DNA of 5,593 nt from Hyphomicrobiales bacterium (GCA_017305815.1 JAFKJZ010000419.1:1-5593); one strand, 5' to 3'; numbered from the stretch's first letter, positions 1 to 5,579 are shown. The notes: a model not told the origin generated them from the letters alone. Numbers and translations are program-made.

Positions 1-765
1 CTTCATCTGCGGCGCGCCGCCGGCGATGCGGTTGCCCTCGAGCATGCCCTCGCCGGCGAGGAAGTCGTTGTGCCAGCCGCCGGCCTCCTTGATCAGGCAG
101 AGCCCGGCCAGGCAATCCCAGGAATTGATATGCTGCTCGTAGTAGCCGACGAGCCGGCCGCAGGCGACATAGGCGAGCATCAGCGCGCCGGAACCGTTGC
201 GATAGAACATGCCGCCGGCCTCGAGCAGTACGGTGACGAAGCGGCCGACATCTTCCGGCGGAATGCGGTGATTGCTGCCGAAGCCGAGCAGGCCGTCCTC
301 GATGGAACGCGTCGGCGCCACCGCGATCGGCGCGCCGTTCAGGAAGGCGCCGAGACCCCTGGCGCCGGCGAAGAACTCGTCGCTGACCGGCGCGTAGATG
401 ACGCCGATCTCGGCCTCGCCGGCGAAGGCGACGGCGATCGACACGCACCAGTGCGACAGGCCGTTCAGGAACGGGCTGGTGCCGTCGATCGGATCGACCA
501 CCCAGAGCACGCCGGACTTGCCCTCGACGAGACCATCCTCCTCGCCGAGCACGCCATCCTCCGGGAAGGCCTCGGCGATGCGGGCGCGAATCAGCACCTC
601 GACCTCACGGTCGGCGATGCTGACGACATCCTGGCCGCCATGCTTGAATTCGACGGCAAGCGTCGAGAGGCGCTCGAAATAGCCGAGCGCCAGCGCGCCC
701 GCCTCGCGCGCGATCTCCTGGGCCAGGGTGAAGCGGGCGGTGCGGTCTTCGATCGAAAGGGTCAC
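1..765 (-). CDS. Inositol monophosphatase family phosphatase (3' end cut by window)
   Basis: Mg2+-dependent phosphomonoesterase of the IMPase/HisN/CysQ superfamily, probably cytoplasmic. In view are 255 codons running off the window edge; family members are about 260-270 residues, so perhaps ten are missing. Visible metal-site motifs are GEED (74-77), DPIDGTSPF (91-99; metal ligands D91 and D94) and the C-terminal SWDCLAGLCLIKEAGG (215-230; D217 is the third-site Asp). All the usual catalytic acids are therefore present. The start is GTG at 765-763: an in-frame TGA lies six codons upstream and no ATG or TTG lies between. No Shine-Dalgarno is obvious before it. The gene is on the same strand as the kinase gene but separated by 96 bases with inverted repeats, so it may have its own promoter. 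Substrate (inositol phosphate, histidinol phosphate, PAP or fructose bisphosphate) cannot be told from these motifs, so no symbol is given. Family call is firm; specificity is open. Confidence 0.92.
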   Translation of the reverse strand, partial: MTLSIEDRTARFTLAQEIAREAGALALGYFERLSTLAVEFKHGGQDVVSIADREVEVLIRARIAEAFPEDGVLGEEDGLVEGKSGVLWVVDPIDGTSPFLNGLSHWCVSIAVAFAGEAEIGVIYAPVSDEFFAGARGLGAFLNGAPIAVAPTRSIEDGLLGFGSNHRIPPEDVGRFVTVLLEAGGMFYRNGSGALMLAYVACGRLVGYYEQHINSWDCLAGLCLIKEAGGWHNDFLAGEGMLEGNRIAGGAPQMK

Positions 766-776
766 TGTGATTGGGT

Positions 777-846
777 CCGTTCAGGCGTGGTTCCGCCCGA
801 ACGGTAGCACAGGCCCATGAAGCGGATGCAACAGGCTGAATCCGCT
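777..846. other. Intergenic inverted repeats between kinase and phosphatase genes
   Basis: Two stem-forming inverted repeats fill most of the 96-base gap. The first (777-804) pairs 777-782 with 799-804 and, after one A/C mismatch, 784-787 with 794-797, leaving a 6-base loop. The second pairs AGCGGAT (821-827) with ATCCGCT (840-846) around a 12-base loop. Neither is followed by a T-run on the minus strand, so they are not textbook intrinsic terminators. They could protect the 3' end of the kinase mRNA or sit in the leader of the phosphatase mRNA. A weak promoter-like TTGCAT (831-826, minus strand) also lies here, but no good -10 box follows it. Confidence 0.4.
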
Positions 847-861
847 CCGCGCGAAGCGGCT

Positions 862-2175
862 CTAGACCGGCGCATCCATCTTCGTCGGCGCGACCACCAG
901 CGGCAGGCTGATTTCCTGCACCAGCCCGCCGCCATCGCCATTGCGGATGACGATCCGCCCGCCGAGACGCTCGACGATTTCCTTGGCGATGGCGAGGCCG
1001 AGACCGGCGCCGGGAACCGACTGGCGGCGGGCCGGATCGACCCTGAAAAACGGCTCGAAAGCGCGCTCGATCATCTCGGGCGGAATGCCCGGCCCATGGT
1101 CGACGATGCGGATCATCGCGACGTCGCTCAGCCGCAGCACGCTGATCGTGCCGCCGCCGCCATGCGTCGCCGCGTTGATCATCAGGTTGCGCAGCGCCCG
1201 CGTCAGCGCCAGCGGCGCGGCCGCCACCTCGGCCTTTTCCAGCACGCCGACCTCGATCCGTTGGCCCTGCACGGCCAGCTCGGTAGCGAGGCGGCGGACG
1301 AATTCGTCGAGCTTCAAGGGCTCGTGGCCGCCCGCCTCCACTTCCTCGCGCACGAGGCGGATGGCGCTGTCGGCGATCCGGTCGAGCTCATCGAGGTCGT
1401 TCAGCCAGTTCTGGCGCTCGTCGTCGTCGAGGAATTCGGCGCGGAGCCGCATCCGCGTCATCGGCGTCCTGAGGTCGTGGCCCGCCGCCGCGACGAGGCG
1501 CATCCGGCTCTCCATCGCGCTTTTCAGCCGGGCCGAAAGGCGATTGAGCGCCCCAGCGGTGGCGCGCGTCTCGGCCGAGCCGGTCTCCGGCAGCGGCGGC
1601 AGCACGCCATCCGGTCCGACGGAGGCAATCGCCGATTCGATCATCTGCAGCGGCCGGGTCAGGCGGTAGGCGATCACCAGCGCGATGCCGGCGGCGCCGA
1701 CGATGATCGCCAGCATCCAGCCGATCAGGATGACCCAGCCAGCCTGCGGCGGCGCCGTGTTGGAGAGCGGCACGGCGATGTAGCCGAGGTCGTCGATCGG
1801 TATCGAGACGATCGGCGGCGCGTGCGGCCTGGGCTGCGTCACGATCACGTCGCGCGGGCGGCCGATATGCACCAGCACCTCGCGCAGCGCCTGCGTCAGC
1901 CCCTCATGCTCGGGACCGCGCGCCGGCTTCTCGCGGATGCGCAGGCCGAGATCCTTGCCGCGCATCGTGCCGCGCTGCACCTCGCCTTCGCGAAAATCCT
2001 CGGGATGGCGCTCGACCAGTTGGGCGATCAGGTCGATCTGGATCGCCGCCGGGCCGAGCGAGCGCTCCGGCCCCGGCCGGCCGATGACGCTGACGGCGAC
2101 GAGCGTGGCGAGGCCGACGACGGCAACGATGGCGCCGATGACGAGCAGGCCGATCTTGAGACGGAGCGAATTCAC
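862..2175 (-). CDS. EnvZ-like membrane sensor histidine kinase
   Basis: Transmembrane sensor kinase that autophosphorylates on His and passes the phosphate to the regulator encoded just upstream. The 437 residues read in order: TM1 about 8-31; a periplasmic sensor domain of about 115 residues; TM2 about 147-169; HAMP about 170-222; HisKA with H-box AGHDLRTPMTRMRLRAE (231-247, phospho-His H233); and a HATPase_c domain. The latter has N-box RNLMINAATHG (329-339, N334), G1 box DHGPGIP (359-365), F-box FEPFFR (373-378) and G2 box GAGLGLAI (389-396). All catalytic boxes are intact. The HDLRTPxTRxRLxxE form of the H-box is that of the EnvZ subgroup, and the sensor-domain length also fits. The GTG start (2175-2173) overlaps the regulator's TGA stop and has a strong GGAGG seven bases upstream, supporting translational coupling. 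The stimulus is unknown: the sensor domain shows no recognisable ligand motif. TAG stop at 864-862. Confidence 0.95.
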   Translation of the reverse strand: MNSLRLKIGLLVIGAIVAVVGLATLVAVSVIGRPGPERSLGPAAIQIDLIAQLVERHPEDFREGEVQRGTMRGKDLGLRIREKPARGPEHEGLTQALREVLVHIGRPRDVIVTQPRPHAPPIVSIPIDDLGYIAVPLSNTAPPQAGWVILIGWMLAIIVGAAGIALVIAYRLTRPLQMIESAIASVGPDGVLPPLPETGSAETRATAGALNRLSARLKSAMESRMRLVAAAGHDLRTPMTRMRLRAEFLDDDERQNWLNDLDELDRIADSAIRLVREEVEAGGHEPLKLDEFVRRLATELAVQGQRIEVGVLEKAEVAAAPLALTRALRNLMINAATHGGGGTISVLRLSDVAMIRIVDHGPGIPPEMIERAFEPFFRVDPARRQSVPGAGLGLAIAKEIVERLGGRIVIRNGDGGGLVQEISLPLVVAPTKMDAPV

Positions 2176-2894
2176 GCCGGCGCCTCCGTCTCGACCTTGA
2201 CCGCCAGCTGGTAGCCGCCATTGCGCACGGTCTTGAAGATCTGGAACTTGCCGTCGTCGCCGAGCTTGCGGCGCAGCCGGCTCATCAGCACGTCGATCGA
2301 GCGGTCGAGCGGATCCGCCTCGCGACCCTGGGTCAGGTCGAGCAGCTGCTCGCGCGACAGCACGCGGCCGGGACGGTCGAGAAAGACGATCAGCAGGTCG
2401 AACTCCGCGCCGGTCAGCGCGATCTCGGCGCCATCCGGATCGACCACGGCGCGCGTCGCCGGCGACACGACGAAGCCGGCGAAGCCATAGCTGGCGGTCG
2501 CCGTCGCCGTCTCGACCATCTCGCCCGAACGGCGCAGCACGGCGCGGATGCGCGCCAGAAGCTCGCGCGGGTTGAACGGCTTGCCGAGATAGTCGTCGGC
2601 GCCGATCTCGAGCCCGATGATGCGGTCTACATCCTCCTTCAACGCCGTCAGCAGGATGATCGGGATATGCGGCTTGCGATCGCGCAACTGGCGGCAGATA
2701 TCGAGGCCGGAACCGTCCGGCAGCATGACGTCGAGCACGATCAGGTCGATCTGCTGGGTGGCGAGCTTTTCTTCCAGCTCACGCTTGTCGGCGGCCAGCG
2801 TGACGCGCAGGCCCTGGCCGTCGAGATAGCGGCCGAGCAGCCGGCGGATTTCAAGATCGTCGTCGACGACCAGTATGTGCGGCGGGTTTGGCAT
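2172..2894 (-). CDS. OmpR-family response regulator (receiver + winged helix)
   Basis: DNA-binding partner of the adjacent kinase. With the start used here it has 240 residues, normal for the family. The receiver domain (about 5-120) has the acidic pocket DDD (11-13), phospho-acceptor D55 in VLDVMLPDGSG, switch T83 and conserved K105 in GKPFNPREL. The C-terminal winged helix (about 140-233) shows LTGAEFDLL, the recognition-helix region DRSIDVLMSRLRRKLG (197-212) and wing FKTVRNGGYQL. These mark the OmpR/PhoB subfamily. An in-frame ATG at 2939 would add 15 highly charged residues (MDRFERERFKRRDDE). I prefer the ATG at 2894-2892 because the receiver begins there as in the family and a GGGA lies seven bases upstream, whereas 2939 has no Shine-Dalgarno-like sequence. 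It is first gene of the operon, overlapping the kinase by four bases, and diverges from the Spy-like gene, a likely target along with its own promoter. Confidence 0.94.
   Translation of the reverse strand: MPNPPHILVVDDDLEIRRLLGRYLDGQGLRVTLAADKRELEEKLATQQIDLIVLDVMLPDGSGLDICRQLRDRKPHIPIILLTALKEDVDRIIGLEIGADDYLGKPFNPRELLARIRAVLRRSGEMVETATATASYGFAGFVVSPATRAVVDPDGAEIALTGAEFDLLIVFLDRPGRVLSREQLLDLTQGREADPLDRSIDVLMSRLRRKLGDDGKFQIFKTVRNGGYQLAVKVETEAPA
2183..2187 (-). promoter_or_regulatory. Ribosome binding site deciding the kinase GTG start
   Basis: A perfect GGAGG on the minus strand lies inside the last codons of the regulator gene, seven bases before the kinase GTG. It fixes the non-ATG start and shows that the kinase is re-initiated or coupled at the GTGA overlap. 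Confidence 0.8.
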
Positions 2895-2945
2895 CTCGTC
2901 GTCCCGTCTCTTGAAGCGTTCTCTCTCGAACCTGTCCATGGGGCC

Positions 2946-2963
2946 GGCGGGACATTGTCCGCC
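2946..2963. promoter_or_regulatory. Palindrome in the regulator leader
   Basis: GGACATTGTCC (2950-2960) is a perfect 11-base odd-centred palindrome. With a one-base bulge it extends to GGC at 2946-2948 paired with GCC at 2961-2963. It lies 52-69 bases upstream of the preferred regulator start. It could be an operator for some dimeric regulator or simply a chance repeat in GC-rich DNA. No protein can be assigned. Confidence 0.3.
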
Positions 2964-3025
2964 AGCGCGCTATCTCGCGTTGCCAGAAGCTGTACCGGCT
3001 CGATTCCCGCCCGGGGCGAGATTTT

Positions 3026-3069
3026 CGTAACCGATCGTCACAAAGCGCCCGGCAGCAACAGTTTGTAAC
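3026..3069. promoter_or_regulatory. Candidate OmpR-type operator: two tandem hexamer pairs
   Basis: Four hexamers of the form NGYMAC occur as two tandem pairs: CGTAAC (3026-3031) with CGTCAC (3036-3041), and AGCAAC (3054-3059) with TGTAAC (3064-3069). Each pair has a 10-base period. OmpR/PhoB-family regulators bind such tandem half-sites once per helical turn, and this is the only divergent promoter region next to the regulator gene. The sites lie about 105-147 bases before the Spy-like start and 130-175 before the regulator start, so they could serve either or both. The consensus is drawn from this one region and remains a proposal. I could not place convincing -35/-10 boxes for either gene in 2895-3172. 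Confidence 0.4.
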
Positions 3070-3161
3070 AAGAATGCCGAAGCGGGACATGCTCGGCAAC
3101 GAAACGACCTAGCGAGGAAACGGCGGCTTCCTAGTTTCGGCCTGCGTTCAGCAACCCAATT

Positions 3162-3166
3162 GGAGG
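3162..3166 (+). promoter_or_regulatory. Ribosome binding site of the Spy-like gene
   Basis: A perfect GGAGG lies six bases before the ATG at 3173, confirming that start. The run GGAGGACATC just before the ATG is almost the same as that of the binding-protein gene at 4523. Confidence 0.85.
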
Positions 3167-3172
3167 ACATCC

Positions 3173-3874
3173 ATGAAACGCGCTCTCGCAGCTTTCGCCG
3201 TCGTCACGGTCGCCAGCGTCTCGGCGATCGCCGCCACGCAGGCCCAGGTGCCGGCCAAGAACGAGCAGGTCGCCCAGGCTTCGGATTCCGAACGCGGCCA
3301 GCCCGATATGCGCCGCGGTCCGCATGGCCGCGATCACGGTCGCGAACAGGGCCGTCGCGGTCCGCGCGGCGAGCGGATGCAGATGTGGCTCGCCCAGAAC
3401 CTCAACGCGGCCGAGACGCTGATCGGCATCCGCGCCGACCAGCATGACGCCTGGCGCGACTATACCAACGCACTGCTGGCCATGTTCCAGCCGCCGGCTC
3501 GCCCGGCCGTCGTCCCCGACGCCAATGCGGAGCCGGCCCCCTTCGCCCGCGAGGAACGGCTGATCCAGAACGTCACCGACCGCGCCGCCAAGGCTGCCGA
3601 GCTGTCGAAGGCGATCGACGCGCTCAAGGCCAAGCTGACCCCCGAGCAGCTGACCAAGCTCGCCAACGCCGATCTGCGCTTCGGTCCGCCGATGGGGCCG
3701 GGCGGCCCCGGTCGCGGCCCGCACGGCCATGGTCCGCACGGCGGACACGGCCCGATGGACCGCGGCGGCCCGCAGGGCGGCCCCGACGACATGAACGGCC
3801 CCGGCCCAGGCGGCAATGACGCGCCTGACGACGGCGGCCCCGACGCCGGCCCGGACGCCGGCCCGGCCGAGTAA
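3173..3874 (+). CDS. Exported Spy/CpxP-like (LTxxQ) protein with Gly/Pro/His-rich tail
   Basis: Predicted periplasmic helical protein of 233 residues. A signal peptide begins MKRALAAFAVVTVASVSA, with cleavage probable between residues 20 and 24. Residues 46-68 are rich in Arg, His and Gly. The helical core (about 70-170) carries IGIRADQHDAWRDY (84-97) and LTPEQLTKL (155-163), which match the paired LTxxQ-type repeats of Spy/CpxP relatives. Residues 171-233 form a low-complexity tail of Gly, Pro, Asp and four His (184, 186, 189, 192), ending in a duplicated DAGP. In Enterobacteria, Spy is a periplasmic chaperone and CpxP an inhibitor of the CpxA kinase. Divergence from a two-component operon suggests a similar link here. 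The His- and Asp-rich tail might bind divalent metal, but that is inference. It is probably co-transcribed with the DUF1344-like gene 114 bases downstream. The fold call rests on motifs, so exact function is uncertain. Confidence 0.8.
   Translation: MKRALAAFAVVTVASVSAIAATQAQVPAKNEQVAQASDSERGQPDMRRGPHGRDHGREQGRRGPRGERMQMWLAQNLNAAETLIGIRADQHDAWRDYTNALLAMFQPPARPAVVPDANAEPAPFAREERLIQNVTDRAAKAAELSKAIDALKAKLTPEQLTKLANADLRFGPPMGPGGPGRGPHGHGPHGGHGPMDRGGPQGGPDDMNGPGPGGNDAPDDGGPDAGPDAGPAE
3842..3865 (+). repeat. Tandem 12-bp repeat in the Spy-like gene
   Basis: GACGCCGGCCCG occurs twice in direct succession (3842-3853 and 3854-3865), encoding DAGPDAGP at the end of the low-complexity tail. It is in frame, so loss or gain of a unit would change tail length without a frameshift. 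Confidence 0.85.
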
Positions 3875-3898
3875 CCCGACACCGAACCTCGCCCCCCA

Positions 3899-3950
3899 CG
3901 GACGCGGACAGAACGCGAACCACTCCCCCCGGTGGTTCACGCCGCGTCCG
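3899..3950 (+). other. Long intergenic hairpin between Spy-like and DUF1344-like genes
   Basis: CGGACGCGG (3899-3907) pairs perfectly with CCGCGTCCG (3942-3950). After a 6-base bulge (3908-3913), 3914-3915 pair with 3940-3941. One C/A mismatch follows, then GAACCAC (3917-3923) pairs with GTGGTTC (3932-3938) around an 8-base loop. That is 18 base pairs within 52 bases. No T-run follows, so it is not an intrinsic terminator. It could stabilise the upstream mRNA 3' end, set unequal output of the two genes, or bind a protein or RNA. Confidence 0.6.
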
Positions 3951-3988
3951 AACCTGCCCGAACGAATGTCCAACAAAGAGAATACCAA

Positions 3989-4246
3989 ATGCGCAAGCTT
4001 ATCCTCGCTGCCGCTTCCCTTGCCTTCCTCGCCTCCGGCGCCGCCGCGATCGCCGCCGAGGAGACCGAAGGCACCGTGATCAATGTCAACGCCTCGTCCG
4101 GAACGCTGACCCTGCAGGGCGGCCAGACCTACCATTTCGCCAATGGCAGCCAGCTTCTCGGCGTCGTGCCGGGCCAGGTCATCGGCGTCGCACACCAGGG
4201 CAGCGAGGGCCTCGGCGCCTTCAATCCGCATCCCGCCAGCAACTGA
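3989..4246 (+). CDS. Small exported DUF1344-like protein
   Basis: An 85-residue precursor beginning MRKLILAAASLAFLASGAAA, a clear Sec signal peptide, with cleavage likely after A22 or A23 (AIAA before EETEG). The mature part is only about 62 residues and has a short beta-rich pattern: EGTVINVNASSGTLTLQGGQTYHF, then GSQLLGVVPGQVIGVAH in two blocks. This matches the layout of DUF1344 proteins known mainly from Rhizobiales, whose function is not known. A GTG at 3932 in the same frame would add 19 residues ahead of the signal peptide, inside the intergenic hairpin. I chose the ATG at 3989 because the signal peptide starts there and a modest AAGAGA lies seven bases upstream. It sits downstream of the Spy-like gene and upstream of a strong terminator, so both probably form one envelope-related unit. 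Family assignment is from memory of the pattern, not from a search. Confidence 0.78.
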   Translation: MRKLILAAASLAFLASGAAAIAAEETEGTVINVNASSGTLTLQGGQTYHFANGSQLLGVVPGQVIGVAHQGSEGLGAFNPHPASN

Positions 4247-4255
4247 TCGGCGAAC

Positions 4256-4305
4256 GGGCGCTCCGCACGCGCCCTGGCCGCCCACGTCCGGGAACGCTTT
4301 CCGGA
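4256..4305 (+). other. Two small hairpins after the DUF1344-like gene
   Basis: GGGCGC (4256-4261) pairs with GCGCCC (4269-4274) across a 7-base loop. TCCGGGAA (4287-4294) pairs with TTTCCGGA (4298-4305) with one G.U wobble across a CGC loop. Neither has a T-run. They lie in the 3' untranslated part, before the terminator. The region 4247-4356 has no credible reading frame. Confidence 0.4.
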
Positions 4306-4356
4306 TTGCCGCGTTGACGAACTGAAACTGACTTCCAAATCTGACCTCCCCAATGC

Positions 4357-4393
4357 GGCCCCGCCCTGAACCCCAGGGGCGGGGCCATTTTTT
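4357..4393 (+). terminator. Rho-independent terminator of the Spy/DUF1344 unit
   Basis: GGCCCCGCCC (4357-4366) pairs perfectly with GGGCGGGGCC (4377-4386) around a 10-base loop, followed after one A by six T (4388-4393). This is a textbook intrinsic terminator on the plus strand. The other flank is not T-rich on the minus strand, so it works in one direction. It ends transcription of the 3173-4246 genes and insulates the binding-protein gene. Confidence 0.93.
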
Positions 4394-4441
4394 ATGCCGC
4401 CCCAAGACCCGGAAGCCGCCCGGGAAGCCTCCCCACGCACG

Positions 4442-4461
4442 GCATATTGCACGCGATATGC
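4442..4461. promoter_or_regulatory. Operator-like palindrome upstream of the binding-protein gene
   Basis: GCATATTGC (4442-4450) and GCGATATGC (4453-4461) are inverted copies matching at 8 of 9 positions around a 2-base centre. The 20-base dyad ends 71 bases before the ATG at 4533 and overlaps the candidate -35 box. Sugar-uptake operons are often controlled by LacI-, GntR- or ROK-type dimeric repressors at such dyads. Which family, if any, binds here cannot be told, and no regulator gene is in view. Confidence 0.5.
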
Positions 4462-4476
4462 GTTCGTGCTTACATC
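4448..4476 (+). promoter_or_regulatory. Possible promoter of the binding-protein gene
   Basis: TTGCAC (4448-4453) and TACATC (4471-4476) are spaced by 17 bases. Each matches the housekeeping consensus at three of six positions, so the call is weak, but spacing and location, just after the terminator and overlapping the dyad, fit. Confidence 0.3.
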
Positions 4477-4520
4477 GCTTCCGCGAACGTGGACTGGAGG
4501 AGCAGGCCGCGCTGTCGCCG

Positions 4521-4527
4521 AGGGAGG
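4521..4527 (+). promoter_or_regulatory. Ribosome binding site of the binding-protein gene
   Basis: AGGGAGG lies five bases before the ATG at 4533 and decides between that start and longer in-frame readings reaching back to 4353. Those would run through the terminator and promoter region and would bury the signal peptide. Confidence 0.85.
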
Positions 4528-4532
4528 ACATC

Positions 4533-5579
4533 ATGAATCAACGCCACCGTGGCGCGCGCTCGCGCGTCCTGCCGATGCTTGCCGCCGCCCTGCTCGGGCT
4601 CGCCGCCGGCGCCGCGCATGCTTCCGACAACAAGATCGCGCTCATTCCGGGCGGCCCGCATCCGTACTTCGCCCCCTGGGAACAGGCCGGCAAGGACGCG
4701 GCGAAGGACTTCGGCATCGCCGCCGTCGACTTCAAGGTTCCGGCCGAGTGGAAGCTGAACCTGCAGACCGAACTGGTCGAGAGCCTGGTCACCCAGGGCT
4801 ACACCGCGTTCGGCATTTTCCCGGGCGACGCCGTCGGCATCAACCAGACCGTCGAGGAACTCACCGCGAACAACATCCCGGCCGCGGCGCTTGCCGGCTG
4901 CGCGCAGGACCCGACCAAGATGTCGTTCTGCCTCGGCACCGACGTCTTCAACTCGGCCTATCTCGGCACCCAGGCGCTGATCAAGGCGATGGGCGGCAAG
5001 GGCAAGATCGTCCATCTCGCCGGCCTGCTCGTCGATCCGAACACCAAGCTGCGCATGGACGCCGTCGAGAAGGCCGTCAAGGAGACCAACGGCGCGGTCA
5101 CCATCGTCCAGCACATCACCGATACCGATGCGCAGGAAGCCGCCGACCAGAAGATCAACGCCCTGCTCGGCGCCCAGAAGGACGAGATCGACGGCATGGT
5201 CTCGACCGCCTACATCCCGTCGGTGGTCGCCGCCAAGTCGCTGCGCAATCTCGGCGACAAGCGCATCAAGCTGGTCGGCATCGATGACGACCAGATCGTC
5301 CTCGACGGCATCAAGGACGGCTTCGTCGCCGGCACGATGGCGCAGAACCCCTATGGTCAGGGCTATGTCGGCGCCTATGTACTCGACCTGATCGCCAGCG
5401 GCACCTGCACGGTCAAGGCCGAGGCTCCCTTCGTGAAGACGCCGCAGACCGAGCGTTTCATCGATTCGGGCACGCTGCTGATCTCCAACGCCAATGCGGC
5501 GACCTACAAGGACGACCTGAAGAAGATCACGTCCGAGATCCAGTCGACCTTCAAGGACAAGTACCTGGACTGCAAGTAA
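4533..5579 (+). CDS. Periplasmic sugar-binding protein of an ABC importer
   Basis: Solute receptor of type 1 periplasmic-binding fold (Peripla_BP_4, ribose/galactose-binding class) delivering a ligand, probably a sugar, to an inner-membrane ABC permease. It has 348 residues. The signal peptide is MNQRHRGARS followed by a hydrophobic stretch, with likely cleavage at AHA/SD after residue 30. Lobe 1 starts KIALIPGGPHPYFAPWEQAG (34-53), with aromatics typical of the sugar cleft. Candidate ligand residues by analogy are D99 (FPGDA), D137 (LGTD), R174 (NTKLRMDAVEK), D251-D253 (GIDDDQ) and Q271 (AQNPYGQGYVG). Four cysteines (123, 133, 292, 347) remain in the mature protein and may form two disulfides. 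TAA stop at 5577-5579. It stands alone in view: a terminator precedes it and only 14 bases follow, so ATPase and permease genes are probably next. The natural ligand cannot be named; the class itself is clear. Confidence 0.93.
   Translation: MNQRHRGARSRVLPMLAAALLGLAAGAAHASDNKIALIPGGPHPYFAPWEQAGKDAAKDFGIAAVDFKVPAEWKLNLQTELVESLVTQGYTAFGIFPGDAVGINQTVEELTANNIPAAALAGCAQDPTKMSFCLGTDVFNSAYLGTQALIKAMGGKGKIVHLAGLLVDPNTKLRMDAVEKAVKETNGAVTIVQHITDTDAQEAADQKINALLGAQKDEIDGMVSTAYIPSVVAAKSLRNLGDKRIKLVGIDDDQIVLDGIKDGFVAGTMAQNPYGQGYVGAYVLDLIASGTCTVKAEAPFVKTPQTERFIDSGTLLISNANAATYKDDLKKITSEIQSTFKDKYLDCK

Noticed and set aside
777..804. Hairpin after the kinase gene as an intrinsic terminator
   Set aside because: On the minus strand the stem is followed by ACCCAA rather than a T-run, so a Rho-independent terminator is not supported.
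70..807. A 245-codon open frame on the plus strand at the window start
   Set aside because: It is antisense to the phosphatase gene, whose metal-binding motifs are intact in the minus frame.
817..2214. A 465-codon open frame on the plus strand across the kinase gene
   Set aside because: It is the antisense shadow of the histidine kinase, caused by high GC at third positions. It is Arg/Asp/Ala-rich with no domain, while the opposite strand encodes all kinase boxes.
3116..3148. GGAAAC ... CGTT resembling an EcfG (general stress sigma) promoter before the Spy-like gene
   Set aside because: The spacer is 23 bases, well outside the 16-17 typical of GGAAC/CGTT promoters, and the -35 element is imperfect.
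3131..4534. A 467-codon open frame on the minus strand spanning the Spy-like and DUF1344-like genes and the terminator
   Set aside because: It runs antisense to two genes with signal peptides and good start signals and across a strong terminator. Composition is Gly/Ala/Arg-rich with no recognisable domain.
3162..4537. Near-identical GGAGGACATC leaders before the ATGs at 3173 and 4533 as a shared regulatory element
   Set aside because: The match is limited to the Shine-Dalgarno and a few following bases and is more simply explained by common optimal initiation sequence.
4394..5287. A 297-codon plus-strand frame overlapping the binding-protein gene
   Set aside because: It is the +1 shadow of the binding-protein gene, very Arg-rich, with no ribosome binding site or domain.
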